Under the pieces are notes generated by a model. The model searched no databases, was not told the origin of the DNA, and saw only the letters and a list, made by a program, of their open reading frames with translations. Positions 1 to 11,799 of a stretch of DNA of 64,000 nucleotides are shown piece after piece; within the stretch, counting starts at the first letter, position 1, and each line of letters begins with the position of its first letter. This DNA comes from Cololabis saira. Its lineage: Eukaryota; Chordata; Actinopteri; Beloniformes; Belonidae. The position numbers and the translations under genes were made by a program. The stretch is from the NCBI RefSeq assembly GCF_033807715.1, contig NC_084590.1, positions 4,211,577 to 4,275,576 of the forward strand, written 5' to 3'.

Positions 1-189
1 GTTACTTCCAAGACGGAACGAGAGTCTTTCGTTTGGAGTGACAGAGAAGTGGAGTATTTTAAATGTGACTTTAGAATATAAAACAAGTAAAATACATGAA
101 AATATTGACGGTGTCCAAACAAATCGTAAACACAGGTCGCACACATGATGCTGGTGACGTTTCTGTCTCATAATGTGACGTTCTGAAGA

Positions 190-375
190 CTAAATCTCTG
201 TTTCCCTCCGTTTACAAGCAAACGTGAAAACTGAGTTTTTGAAAATCTCCACTTTGGCTGGAGTTTTCAGAAATGATCGTTTTTGGTGAATATGAGCTTC
301 ATTTTGGTGTAAACGAACGGCCAAAACGCATGAAAATGCCACCATTTTTGCTCCGTGTAAACGGGGCCTCACTGC
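190..375. repeat. Fragment of a dispersed 'GTAAACGG' type repeat
   Basis: The block has the phrase order seen in a common fish repeat: an A/T-rich stretch about 'gaaaactgag', then 'aaaacgcatgaaaa', 'gccaccatttttgctc' and the terminal 'ccgtgtaaacggggcc'. No second copy occurs in this window, so the assignment rests on recalled family appearance only. Short open frames on both strands look incidental. Confidence 0.35.
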
Positions 376-479
376 ACGTTCACTACAATCTCCACCTGCA
401 CCACAGTACAACTTGTATGGGTGTTAACATCAATGCAGAAGAATGGTTTAGCCTTGTCTTATCTCCTTGTCTTATCTTA

Positions 480-3400
480 TCTTAAACTCACATGACTCAT
501 GCTGGAAAACTAAACCAAGTTACCCAAAACAAGCTAAAACAAATGCCACGGTTGCGGTAGTTCCTGGTGAGAAATTAAATTTGCTTTAACTACCAATCAA
601 ACATGACAAAAATATTTTTGTAACCAGAACCTCAAATAGTTTTTTTTTCTTATGCAAATGTTTGCAATTACACTATAAAAGGTCACTTCCAGTTCAATCA
701 ATTGTGCAATCAAAGTGTGAATTGAAATAATATGGTCATACACATAACCCGTTTTAAACCCACAGCTTTTTCAAACCTCATTGGACTTTTTCTTTCAGAG
801 ATTTTTTTTTCAATATTCATGGCACCACTATATTGGTGAAACTGTAACACCCACATTGTGAACAGGCTGCCAGTTTTGTCTGCGTGTGTTTGTGGGCATG
901 GTGGCCGGGGTGTGAATGTGTGTCAGATGGTTCAGCGGGTCGCCTGGCAGCCAGCGCCGAGGCTTTGCCCACACCCACGGGGAGCGAGCCACACATCAAC
1001 GCACCACCTCTACCCCATACAGGTCCTGCTCAGCCAACACTATCCACATTTACCATGATAAATGTGACATTTTTAGTTGCTATATAAGGCTTTTTTCATT
1101 ATGATGCCATACAGCTCTGCATGGCCGGGTACTGGTAGGAGGCATTTTGTTTTTTAGCTTCAGGCTGGTGGGTTATTTCACTGATTGTCACAGTGGTGCC
1201 ACGTCCAACTTCAGACATGTCATCTGGATGGAACATGAAATTGAGAGGACAGACTTAATGATAATAAAGAGTGTGTGCTTGCCAGAGCAAGGATAAAAAC
1301 TTTCTAAGAAACTGACAATAGTGCTTGTGTTTGAAAAAGCCCAGCAGTACCAAAATCAGATATTTATTTTCTCTCAGCATCATAACTGTGTCTGATTAAG
1401 GCTCTTTTTATATGCTTTTCTCTGGTTTCTTGTCACGTGGCCAACAAAAACAGTTGTCACTCTGCTACAGGGTTTAAACTAGAGTTTACTATGTATTACA
1501 TTAGTGCCAGTGCAAATAATGATTTAAAACTGAGTCACAAGAGGTCAGAAGATTTAAAAAGAAAAAAAAATAAATAAAAAACTCACTGTTTGTATGTATA
1601 TATGTACTGTATGTATGTGTATGCGTATGTATGCGTATATATATGTGTATAGCGTATATATATGTGTATATATTAAATATAGTAATAATGCACATATATA
1701 TGCCTTAGGTTTTTACCAGCATGGTATCAACCATTAATGTATGTGCAGACAAGGTAAGAAAGAAAATTCAAAAAAAAAGAAGAAGATTTAAAAAGTATTA
1801 TGTCTGTTTTATCAGTACAATTTTGGCATTTAAAGATGCAAAGTTCTGTCAGCATTATGTTAGCGTATGTTATAGCTGATGCAGATTTTCATCCATTTCA
1901 GGCTTTTCTCTCCCGCTCTCTTTCCCTCTCTTCGTCCACCTCCTCCCCCTCCATCGCTCTGCCCCTTCTCTACAGTAAGCCCTTTAATCTCTCCCGCTGA
2001 ATGGCCTGGCAGACAGATGCCCTCTGTCTCCAGAACTAGCGGGGATGCTTCCTGTGCAGGTGTACCACCGAGCATGCACAATAGGTGTGGTAAGTGTGGC
2101 AACTCCAGGACGCGGCCCATGTTTGCCCCGGCACGGTGAGTACATTGACTGCTGACATGGCGCGTAGCCATGTAGGCAAGTACGGTGAATATGGCTGCTA
2201 TTAGGGAGACTGAGGAACGGTGAGAATGTTATATTATGCAGAAATATGGGAAGTTGCTGGTTTTAAATATGTTTTGGGTTCAGTGGAAGTCAGAAAAGTC
2301 ACGGAGGGCATTGTAGGAACACTGGGGCGGGAGAGACTGTGTGTATGGTAAAAGGTAAATTATTTGTACAATGAGCAGGGTGGGAATGATTACTGTGGTA
2401 GTGGTCATAGTGTGACTCCATGCAGGGCAGCAGAACCCAAAGCCAAGGTTTGTGGTCATGTCAGGACTTGAGCCAATGCTCCCTGACCTCCACATTGGGA
2501 CGTTTCTTCTCTCCCCTCTTACTGAGTCATTAGCAATTTTTGAGAGAAGGTACTGTAGCTTTCTCCCCTTGTTGCTGGCATCTCTTAATCAATGTTAATT
2601 GGCTTGAAATTAGCATATGTTAATTAATGATATTTACTTCAAATTAAAGGTATGAGTGGTCCCAGAGGGTTTCCTGTTCATCTAATTAGAACCAATTAGC
2701 TGCAATTAACACGTGTAAATGAGACAGCACTGAGTCCAAAACAAACAAGTGTGCAAATGCAGGCTGCTGTCCAGATTCCCATGTGCTGCTGAATATGCAC
2801 ACGGCCTGGATTTCCTTATATTTGTTCCTGTGTGCATGTACATATATTTAGGTAGATTTATGTGCGGTAAAATATTCCCAACGGCTGCATGTCTTTGAGC
2901 ATATGAAAGCAAAATAAAAAATAAAAAATCTATCTCAGACAAATGCTCATTCAAGACCTCTTCTCTCCTTGTTTTCTCACTCACATCCTCAGTATATCTC
3001 CTATTTTTAGAGCATGCTGCCAAACTAATTTGTTTTACAGACCTTTCTATCAAGTGAAGAAAATCCTGGAGGTGTATTAATTGAAATTCAGTTGACAACA
3101 CATCTTGTTTTGGCCTACGAAACCACCAGCCGTGCTGAGTGTGGAGAGTAATCTCACACAGAGAAAATTGCCAGGAAATGAGAAGATGTAAACAAGGTAG
3201 AAAATAAACAGAAGTCATTCAAGCATCCATAGCATCTCACCATAGTCTTTAAAAGCACACTTTTAATTTCAAAATATGTCTTCTTGTTTTGCAAAAATTA
3301 CCTACATCTCTTAACATACCAAATACAAACACTAATAATCAACATCATTTGTGAATGTATTGTTAACATCATTTTTGCTCATGAAAGAAAAGGGAGAAAA

Positions 3401-3680
3401 GAGTTCTCCTGAGATGTTTAACCAAACTGAATGGTAATTTATTAACCCCCAAGTGAAAGTAACATTTTTTGGAGCATAAATTTAGACTAAATGAATTTAA
3501 AATGTAACTGTAACAAAAAAAACTTAAATGAAGTAATATTTTATTGGAAAGTAGCAGGAAGAGAGGTTTGGTTCAACTCTCCAGAGATCGCTGTCAATGC
3601 ATGGAGGGTTCTGTAGCATGGCAACACGGACGCTGTGAGGCTACGCATGTTTTATGAAGTTTTGGAAGGGAGCACGGGCG
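480..3680. other. Intergenic stretch without a recognisable gene
   Basis: I find no coding pattern here. A minus-strand open frame of 170 codons (2706-3218) and overlapping frames at 1860-2171 resemble no protein I know and lack domain motifs. A low-complexity TATG/TATA tract sits at about 1590-1690. The most distinctive part is the TAAT-rich block at 2585-2735, listed separately. Confidence 0.6.
2585..2735. promoter_or_regulatory. Candidate enhancer: TAAT-rich unique block
   Basis: This AT-rich unique segment packs many homeodomain-type cores (TTAATTGG, TTAATTAATG, CTAATTAG, CCAATTAGC, CAATTAAC) into about 150 bases and ends in the E-box CACGTG. Clustered TAAT cores without simple-repeat structure are typical of vertebrate conserved non-coding enhancers. 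Conservation cannot be tested from one sequence, so this is only a candidate. Confidence 0.3.
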
Positions 3681-3686
3681 TACAAT

Positions 3687-4468
3687 GACTACGTTTACAT
3701 GCAGTCAAAATTGGGGTTAAGGTCAATATTCCGGTTACTGAAACATTGGGAATAATCTGTTTCCATGTGTGAGCAAACAGGGTTATCCCTGTTTACATGG
3801 TGATTAATCATTCAGGATATCTGGATCAAACCAGCCATGCACAGAGAACATGATGACGCAATTCCCGTAATTTACGCTTCTTCTTCCTGTATCCAAATCC
3901 AAAACAACAACAATTAACAGCAGCACGGTGGATAATGAACAGCCCAGTAGAAGTGCTGGTACTGACCCACCACCAGGACTAACACTGTTCCTCGTCTCCT
4001 TCTTCATTAATGGAAGGCGAAAACGTGAAGAAATGGCAAATGGAGCCGGGGCTCTGCCGTCCATATCCATGCTACCCGTTTCCACCGGACCACCCGGACA
4101 CTCTGGATGAAGGTGCAGTCAGGACTGGTGGGAACGGGTAGTAATGATGGACTTCACCCATGCCGACTGGCGTGAGAATTTGTCTTCCTGGACTCAAAAG
4201 ACCAAGATTTCTTGCGAAAATACATTGTGCAGAAAACAAATTCCTGTTCCCTTTGATGGGGATATCCCGTTAGGCGATTACATGACCAAATATTCGGGTT
4301 AGAAAATAAGTAACCCAGGGGTCATAGGCTATTCAGGTTTTTAAAAAACGGAATATGAGCAAATTCCGGTTATTCAAAGGGATTATTGGTGTTTTCATGG
4401 CCGTGCGCAACCGGGTTATTGCTAATATTCTGGTTAGAAAAGGGTTATTGATGCATGTAAACGTAGTC
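3687..4468. mobile_element. Non-autonomous PIF/Harbinger element with transposase remnant
   Basis: The ends are perfect 17-bp inverted repeats, GACTACGTTTACATGCA at 3687 and its complement ending at 4468, each flanked by AT. Near the right end, 4123-4179 on the + strand translates as QDWWERVV-MMDFTHADWREN, which matches the N-terminal region of fish HARBI1/ALP1-like transposases (usual pattern DWWERVV...F...DW.ENFR). The catalytic part is absent, so the element is a deletion derivative. Its right terminal ~200 bases recur in opposite orientation at 25140-25430. The 2-bp AT flank differs from the usual TWA target duplication, so duplication length is unresolved. Confidence 0.75.
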
Positions 4469-4489
4469 ATTGAGGGAAACTCAGAGCAA

Positions 4490-5735
4490 ACATTTCCATA
4501 TCTGGGTGTAAAGATGTTCCTTCATAGCATGACCAGGAGTCACTCTCATGTTAACAAATAATGCAGTCTCTTCTTTTTTTAGTCGTGTTGCTCTGTTTGC
4601 AGTCTCTACTGCCCTGTCTGAAAGCTAGGCACAGACGATAAAGTTCATTATATGCTCCGACAACTACATATTGGTTAAATACTTAGTATCTGATTCAAAC
4701 ACACTTGCTATGTCTTCTTTAACACTCTAAACAGCTTTTTTCTAATCTCTTCATGACAATTGAGAGACACAACTATTTAAACATCCTCCTCCTTCCTGTT
4801 TATTGTCATTCCTGCACAGTTTCCTCAATATCTTCTCTTCAAGCAGGGTTGGAGGTCTTATTCTGGGCACGACTTTGGCTTCAATCTTGTGTTTCCATAT
4901 GTCAACAACTTTCTCATTGTTGTGGTTACTCATCATGATAAATGACAGAAGGTGCCAGAATTATCCCAGAAGTTCCCAAGACAGTGTAGAAAAGTCCTTC
5001 GCAACTCAGGATTTTAACAGAAAAAGAGTTATACAGTACATGACCAGGCCTACTGCAACACGCTGCTAATGCCTTGGTTATAGGTGTTTGGCTTGGCTCG
5101 ATGAACTAAGATGAAACTCACAGACGCAAAGCGTATAGCGCAGTCTGTCCTGTCTGAGCCATAGCTTTATTTTTTTTCTCTTTTTTTTCCTGTCTGAGCC
5201 ATAGCTGATTGTATCTGTTGAGTGTAAGGTGTCTAAGATGTTATTAAAACTGAGAAGCAGGCAGTCCCGGGGCATGAAAGACAGCATCCCCCACGCCCCG
5301 GACCCCCCAACCTCTTGGGCCTAAGTGAGTGTGTGCGTAAGTCATGTAGAGGGGCAGGAGGAGGAGAGGAGGACGAAGCCGGGAGGCAGGGCCAGTGGTA
5401 CTGGCCCTGATATGCACCCATGTTTCCCGCAGGCCACCCTGGGCCAGGGGCGCCCCGGCCATGGCCCGGCCGTACCCCCAGGGGCAAATCCCCGGTGCCG
5501 CCCGGAGCCCCCAGGTGGAGCGGAAGATGGTACAACAGTCTTCGATTCACACCCATGACAGAGATCATAGAAACCTGAGAATGTGTTTAGTTAACCTCTA
5601 GCTGGTGTTGGTAAATCTCTAGGTAGTGTAAACTCTAGTGTGTTAGAGTCAGTAGTCATAGTTGCAGCTATAGAACAACACTATAATAGTTAGTCTCAAA
5701 CATAGCTTGGTGGTAGATATGCTGCTATAGGCTTA
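4490..5735. other. Intergenic stretch; short direct repeat
   Basis: No gene recognised. A direct repeat 'cctgtctgagccatagct' occurs at about 5147-5164 and 5190-5207, separated by a T-rich tract. A GC-rich patch at about 5270-5530 gives open frames on both strands, but they are Pro/Gly/Arg-rich and look compositional. Nothing else is identified. Confidence 0.5.
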
Positions 5736-5897
5736 TGCTGCAGGGGGGACATGATCCGCGGGGCGGTGCCTCTCACCCTTTCTTCTCCTCTCCTCTTCCC
5801 GTCCTCTCTTCTCCATTACCATTTTAGTTTATTATAAGTATCTCATCGCCATCATTTTTATCCATCGGTCCTGTAGTTTCTTGTGCTGGCCACCTTT

Positions 5898-6003
5898 TTT
5901 CTCTTTTGTGCATGTGCGCAGGCCGGAGCTTCGGGAGCTGCGTGCTGGCCTGCGGTCCCGGTACCCCACCCCCGGTCATCCCGTTGCTGCTTCCACCTGC
6001 CTA
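5898..6003 (+). repeat. Dispersed repeat with exon-like edge (copy 1)
   Basis: The segment reads 'ctcttttgtgcatgtgcgcag' followed by 'gccggagcttcgggagctg' and 'cccgttgctgcttccacctg'. The same order appears on the minus strand at 19014-19106, so this is a repeat family. The pyrimidine tract plus CAG resembles a splice acceptor. Family identity is not recognised. Confidence 0.55.
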
Positions 6004-6269
6004 CGGTCTAAGGTCCCCTCCAGGCCAGGGACAGAGCCCCACTGGGAAGATCAAATCATTGCAAAACACTTGTTCTGAATCTAGCCATTGACTATCTAGT
6101 GGGTGACTTTTGCACGATTTTTAGATATACCGTAACTTATTAACTAAGAAGTAATACTGGAAGCTGGGGAAGTCCAAACTTCCACACTCTCGGGATTTTT
6201 GTAATGTCTTTAAGCTAATATGTGGTGTTTTATTTTTCCACAGAAATGTATACACGTATGAGTCCTTCT

Positions 6270-6630
6270 CTATGCAGGATTCTGAGTTGGCAGGGCTATG
6301 ATAATGAGGCACTGCGCTGATTGGCTGCCTGAATGACACGATACACCGCTGCGAAAAAATGGCGGAAGCTCCAGCCGGCGGAGTTAGTTGTTGTTTCAGC
6401 AAGAGTTAGATGTGGCCGTGGTTTCACGCATCGCTCCTGTCGTTACATAAAGACGGGAGCAGAATCTTATTGACTCATAGATCCACATCACACTGGACGG
6501 CTCATCTGGACGGCTGTACAGACACTGCAGAATTTGGTTGTTTCCTCCTTCTCTGAGTTGGCAGGCTGAGGGGAGACCACTTTATAAATGTTAAAGCAAG
6601 AGAAAACCTGTTTTTCATAATAGGTCCCCT
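6270..6630 (+). mobile_element. Non-autonomous DNA element, copy 1 of 2 (TTAA-ended)
   Basis: About 360 bases are closely similar to 31184-31536: shared landmarks are 'gggctatgataatgaggc', 'ctgattggctgcctgaatga', 'tttcacgcatcgctcctgtc', 'acactgcagaatttggttg' and the right end 'cataataggtcccct' followed by TTAA. The right end type (AGGGGACC reading inward, next to TTAA) matches other TTAA-flanked families here. The left end is not defined, so the copy may be 5'-truncated. Confidence 0.65.
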
Positions 6631-6639
6631 TTAACATTT

Positions 6640-8725
6640 ACATGAATTGCAGTATAACTACAGTTACCACTCCAAACATAATGCTGCAAATCCCTTGTTA
6701 ATACAATTATAATTATGCACCAACCTGGATAGTGTTTGTTTTATTGCTGATGAATGAGTATTTTTAGCACTTTTTCCATTCTGAATATTTTATAATGGTC
6801 AGAGAGATAACTGTCTAATTCCATGAGAACAGCCTGCTCTCATGATTAGCTTATTAATAGTCTATGAATAATACACAAAGTAATGTACACTGGAGTGAAA
6901 GGAAAAAAGACAAAAAAGAGATTTGGATTTTTTTTTGGATGGGTTTATTGCCTTTTTAAAAGTTTAATTTGCATAGAAATGCATTTGTTGTTTTAAAGGC
7001 AATTAGAAGAAATTCAATAACGCAAAAATAAAAGGGTATCGCATAATCTTGATTTTATGATATGGTAAGAGAATAAACAAAAAGACATTTGTTTAAAAAA
7101 AAAAAAAAACTCATATTCAAATCCCATACAGTCACACCAGAGTTTGTACAAGTCAGCACAATGCGCCATGCAGGCTACACTGCTTTGCAACATCTTTACT
7201 GAAAGAAGATTTGAGTTCAGACCTTTTTGTCACATGTCATATGTGTTTTTGCGTGTATTTACACACCATGTGCTATCCTCTCCTAACTCTTATCATTTAG
7301 CATGTCATTTTAATCGTATAAAATAACACTCAAATAGCTCAAGACATGTTTACAGGAAATGGCTTGCCATTTATATGCTTATTTCTCTATTGTATCACAA
7401 AATCATAAAAACTCAGAGCATTTAATCCACAGATATTATTTATCTGCTCTCCATTGGATTGCATCCCCAGTGGACTTCAGTTGGAATTTAAATGTCTGTA
7501 CTTCACTTCATGACTACAGTCATGTGCTCACATGCAGGGCCAAATTTACTGTGTTTTTCTTTCTTTTTTTCTCTCTTCTTTTTGGATAGAAAGTCTTTCT
7601 GAGTGAGTGAAAGCTATAAAGAACTTAAGAATAACATTTTCTGCTGTCTATTCTCAGCTCCTGAAGAGACTTGGAGCATTGGTTGGAGTGTTTTGGCTCA
7701 CAGAACACACTTCCTTTCATTCCACCTGGGTATTATAACTTCCCCCAATGTGTGTCCTTTTTCACAACGCCCATGCCTCAATTATCCATCCAGCATTGAC
7801 AAAATATATTTGAACAACCCAGCAGTGACATCCGCAACTTTCCCTGCTGCTCTTTAATCATGAATAGATGCAGATTATGGTTCTTTTTGTGTCATTTCTT
7901 TTCCACCGTCACCCTTACCTAAACCCCTACCAACAGCCATCAAGGTAAAAAAGGGTTTCTTGCTAAAATCCCTACCAGCTCAGAGTGGTACCTAATCTTG
8001 AGTTAATTTTTGTGTTGATGCTGCATTGACAGACCTCTTTTTCTCTCCCTCTCTCTTTCTGTCTCCCTCTCTGCATGTATATGGTAATTGACAGACTTAG
8101 TCTGAAGGTTTAGTGGCAGGAGATGGTGAGATGTTTCAGCATACCTACCAGTAAAATAATCAGGGGTTGGGTTGGGGTGGAGGGAAATGTTGCGGAAGGT
8201 TTTACAGATGAAAGTACAGCATCCGTTGCTTTTGTTGAGTGATTAAGGAAAGGTAGAGTGTAGGGTGTGGGACGACTACATGCACACAAGGTGCGATCTT
8301 GGAAGCTGAACGAATCTGAAAACGACATTATTGGTTGGTAAACACATATGCCATAAGACTGCAAGATTTGCCTTTTCATATTTCTTTTGTTTATTGTTTC
8401 CCCTCAGGTCTGGCATGTAAGAAACAGTGACAAAATGGATGGATGGCGTGGGTGGAGAGATGAAATGTGACAAACATTAAATGAAAAAATTGATGACAAC
8501 AAAGGTAAAAAGAAGATAACAAAGTTAAGGGGTATAGGAAAAAACAAGACCAGACAATCTAAAAAAAATAATATTGGGAGCTGTTTTGTGACACTGCAGA
8601 GAACTGTAATATTTATGTTCTGATTTAGCACGTCAAGGCCCTGTGTCAGAACAGAGGTCCAACAGAAGTTGACTGAGTCAACAAACAAAAAGATGTTCAG
8701 TTGTTTCAGTCAACTCTGAATATTT
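6640..8725. other. Intergenic stretch, no gene recognised
   Basis: AT-rich unique sequence with short poly(A)/poly(T) runs. Open frames of up to about 90 codons on either strand show no domain or family resemblance. No repeat shared with the rest of the window was found. Confidence 0.5.
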
Positions 8726-8772
8726 TGACCCTAAATAGGGCTGTAACGGTTCCTCGAGTAACTCAATTACAA

Positions 8773-9728
8773 ATTAAAGCTACAAGCAGCGATGAACGGG
8801 CCCTCGGACCCTTGTGTCAGGTGTGCTGCAGTGGAAGTGCTTGTATGACTTGCATGTAGATTCTTCAGGCCTGGACATTTAGCGGATGAAACCACCCACG
8901 ACTCTCTATGTCAAACCATTAAAAAGTAGGAACTATCAGATATCGACCAATCAGAAGAAGGGGTGGGGCTAATTAGCACTTTATTAAGGTGAAGGAGTCA
9001 AAACCGAGTCCAATGACACCACCCACGAGGCTTTATGTCAAACCATTCAAAAGTTATGGCAGAAAGTAGGAACTATCAAATATGGACCAATCAGATGAAG
9101 GGGGGGCACGCTTTTTGGCGTCTATCGTCGCCACGGTAACGCTTTTGACTGAGAAAAGTAATGCCCATCGTTGCAGGTTTGAGACGCACATTTTGATGTA
9201 TAACACGACCTTGGGCTAGCGACCTTGGGTTCCTTGAAAGGCGCTATATAAATGCAAGTTATTATTATTATTATTAACACACCTGGGTGCACATTACGGT
9301 TCTGGCCGTATTAACGGCCGAAGAAATGGCCTAAATTGCGCCAAAATTACACGATTAATTGAAAATGGCCGACTTCCTGTTCAGTTTCGGCCATGGCGCC
9401 AAGAGACTTTTCTTTAAGTTGTGACATGATACAGGTGTGTACCGATTTTCGTGCATGTACGTCAAACCGTATTGTGGGGCTTGAGGCACAAAGTTTCTAG
9501 GGGGCGCCGTTGAGCCATTAGGCCCCGCCCATTAATGCAAACCATTAAATATCACATTTTTCGCCAGGAGTGGCTTGCGTGCCAAATTTTATGACTTTTG
9601 GGGCACGTTTAGGGGGGAAAAATAGCCCTCATTTCGTCGGAAAAATAAAAACGAGAAAAACAAACGAGAAATAAAAAATTCCTACAGACACAACTGGACC
9701 TTCGCACTGTCAGTGCTCGAGCCCTTAA
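8773..9728 (-). repeat. GGGCCCGAGC repeat, copy 1 (reverse orientation)
   Basis: Read on the minus strand it begins 'aagggctcgagcac' and ends 'gggcccgttcatcgctgct' then 'tgtagctttaa', the same ends as copies at 19593, 28936 and 42371. Two internal units of about 130-140 bases repeat in tandem, each with 'gtttgacata' and an inverted CCAAT box 'ctgattggtc'. The sequence flanking it (…actcaattacaaatt / ttatcaaggaacttcc…) reads as one continuous hAT interior, so this is a nested insertion. Family not identified. Confidence 0.75.
9207..9274 (+). mobile_element. 5'-truncated LINE/SINE tail nested in the repeat
   Basis: Sixty-eight bases ending 'aaaggcgctatataaatgc' plus (ATT)n are absent from the matching place in the other copies of the host repeat. 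They are bracketed by TAACAC at 9201-9206 and 9275-9280, a 6-bp target duplication. A short 3' fragment, a simple-repeat tail and a short duplication are the signature of L2/CR1-type retrotransposition. Confidence 0.75.
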
Positions 9729-11230
9729 AATTATCAAGGAACTTCCACTGCCCTGAAGCCTTGTTTAATTAAAAAATGTATTAAAAAATCACTTTTCGCA
9801 CTTTTTAGTGTGACACAATGTGCTTACACGCACACAAAAAAAAAAACTGTTTACTAGTTTACTAGTTGCATAATATGTAAATTCATGTCAATTTTTCTTG
9901 GTTTTCTGGTTTCTTGTGTTGTGCAACGGAGTGGGTGCTGGTTCAGTTATCAAAAAGTTATTAATGATTGTCAAAGGACAATCCTTAATAATTAATAAAG
10001 TAGATTATTTATCAAATTGAATTATCAAAATGACTTAATCAAAACGGGGCACCACCTGATGTATCAGGAAAATGATAACTGAACAGCAAAAATCAGTCTG
10101 ATTATTTAGTAATTTATTCTACAGAATAATAGTGAAGGAAGGAGAGTCTGAGCACAGGCCTTTGCAACCAGCAGTTGTGACAAATATGTGTAAAATAAGC
10201 ACAAACAACTTCTCTCATTCAAATTAATCAATCATCAAATTAAAGTGTCAAAAAGATGGTAAAACAACACTTCGGATAAATTCTGATGGCTAAACTACAC
10301 CAAAAACAACATCTAACTAAACATAAACACAAACTTCAGGTTACATTCTCAAACTGGTGGAGAGATTCCGTCTCATCCAGTGAAGCATACTTGGGGGTTT
10401 TATGACCAAGATAAGTGCATGCGTGTGTGTGGGGGGGTTAGTAAGGGTGGATGAGAGGAGAAAACAAGAAGAAAAACAAACACACTAAAAAGCTAAACTA
10501 ACAAGCACAGTTGTGACGGGATCAGCAATCCAGCTCACAACGTAAAACTAAACTTGTGTTAACTAAGTTTCTCTGCCCAGACACAAACAGCCCTTACATG
10601 GATCTTTGTAAATGAAGAAAAGGTGGTTTGGTCTGGCCGGCCGGCGTTCCTTGTTGAACAAAAGGGTGGTTACCCTCAGCAGGGGATCCTGATAAGGAGC
10701 AGCTCTCTCTCACTCTATGTTCCTTGTGGATGAGGGTTCTACAGCATTGGCACAGCAGCTGGTTTCCTTCAGCTCCAGGTCGGTCCAAAGGCGTTCACGT
10801 CGAGGCATGCAGGGTCCTTGGTTCGGCCCAGGAAGTCAATCCTGTTTGGGGTCTGCAGTTTAGGGTCTGTGTCCAATCAGGGGGCTGTTCCTTATCACTG
10901 CAGGGCCTTAGATGCAGATCCTGCTTGGAGAAACCATGGGAGGCTTTCCTTTGTTCCAAACCAATGCGGTCAGGTGGCCCAAAATTGGGCCTTAAAGCTG
11001 ATCCAAGGCTTTAACTGTTCACATAATCACACAATTCACATGAGTTCATAACCACATGAGACTGTGGCCCAACACTTGGTTTTTATTAAGTAATCTGTCT
11101 TGTTTTTTATTGTATATTCATAATTGGGCTTTAATTAAGCAATTATTATCTGATTACTCCATTAATTGATGGAATATTATAGAGAATAATCGATTACCAA
11201 AATATTCGTTAGCTGCAGCCCTGACCCTGA

Positions 11231-11795
11231 GTTACCTCAACTATAAAAGCCATATTCAATGAACCTGCAATACCGTGATTCACCATGGCAATGCATAGAG
11301 AGTGGAAGCAATCTTCCACTCTCTTGTTTTTTAATTAGACAAAAATGCAACACAGCTTCTGCAACAAAGTAAAGAGAGTTGGTGTGGGAGAAAATTGCAT
11401 TCACGTGTTGGCGAATTAAAATATTTAACGGCGGCTCATAATATCACATGAATGAATGGTGAAATGTAGATGTATTGTTTTTCAAATTCACTGTCATTTG
11501 GGTGCAATGCTGGAGGTTGAAAAAGAACATGGACACAATCAAAGATGAAGAAACAGGTGTGACAAAAAATCAACAGGGTATAATCATTCCAGGAGCCTAG
11601 ATAGGAATGTGGGGGTAATCAATACATCCAGTCAGACTGGTCCATCCTAAATGGAAATCTTTTACTCAAAGATGTGGGAGCAGGCTACTAATAAAGTTCC
11701 TTTGAACAATTAATGATATCAACTTTTAAATCATGTTGACTACATCATTTTAGCAACATTTAAATTCTACATGGGTACTAACCAGTAAATATACT
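11231..11795. other. Intergenic stretch, no feature recognised
   Basis: Unique AT-rich sequence between the hAT-like element and the Tigger relic. Nothing was identified. Confidence 0.5.
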
Positions 11796-11799
11796 ACAA

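Larger units (their letters stand above)
8737..11222. mobile_element. hAT-like element of ~2.5 kb with nested insertions
   Basis: The left end reads AGGGCTGTAACGG and the right end, on the complement, reads AGGGCTGCAGCTAACG, a terminal type common among fish hAT elements. Flanks GACCCTAA (8727-8734) and GACCCTGA (11223-11230) match at 7 of 8 positions, as expected of an 8-bp hAT duplication, although two extra bases (AT) lie between the left flank and the terminus. The interior carries the repeat at 8773-9728. It also has an 11-bp inverted pair GTTCAGTTATC (9941-9951) / GATAACTGAAC (10074-10084). No transposase is recognisable. The GC-richer interval 10560-11000 is unassigned. Confidence 0.55.

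Noticed and set aside
2706..3218. 170-codon minus-strand frame
   Set aside because: No domain, no splice context, composition like the surrounding DNA. It appears to be chance.
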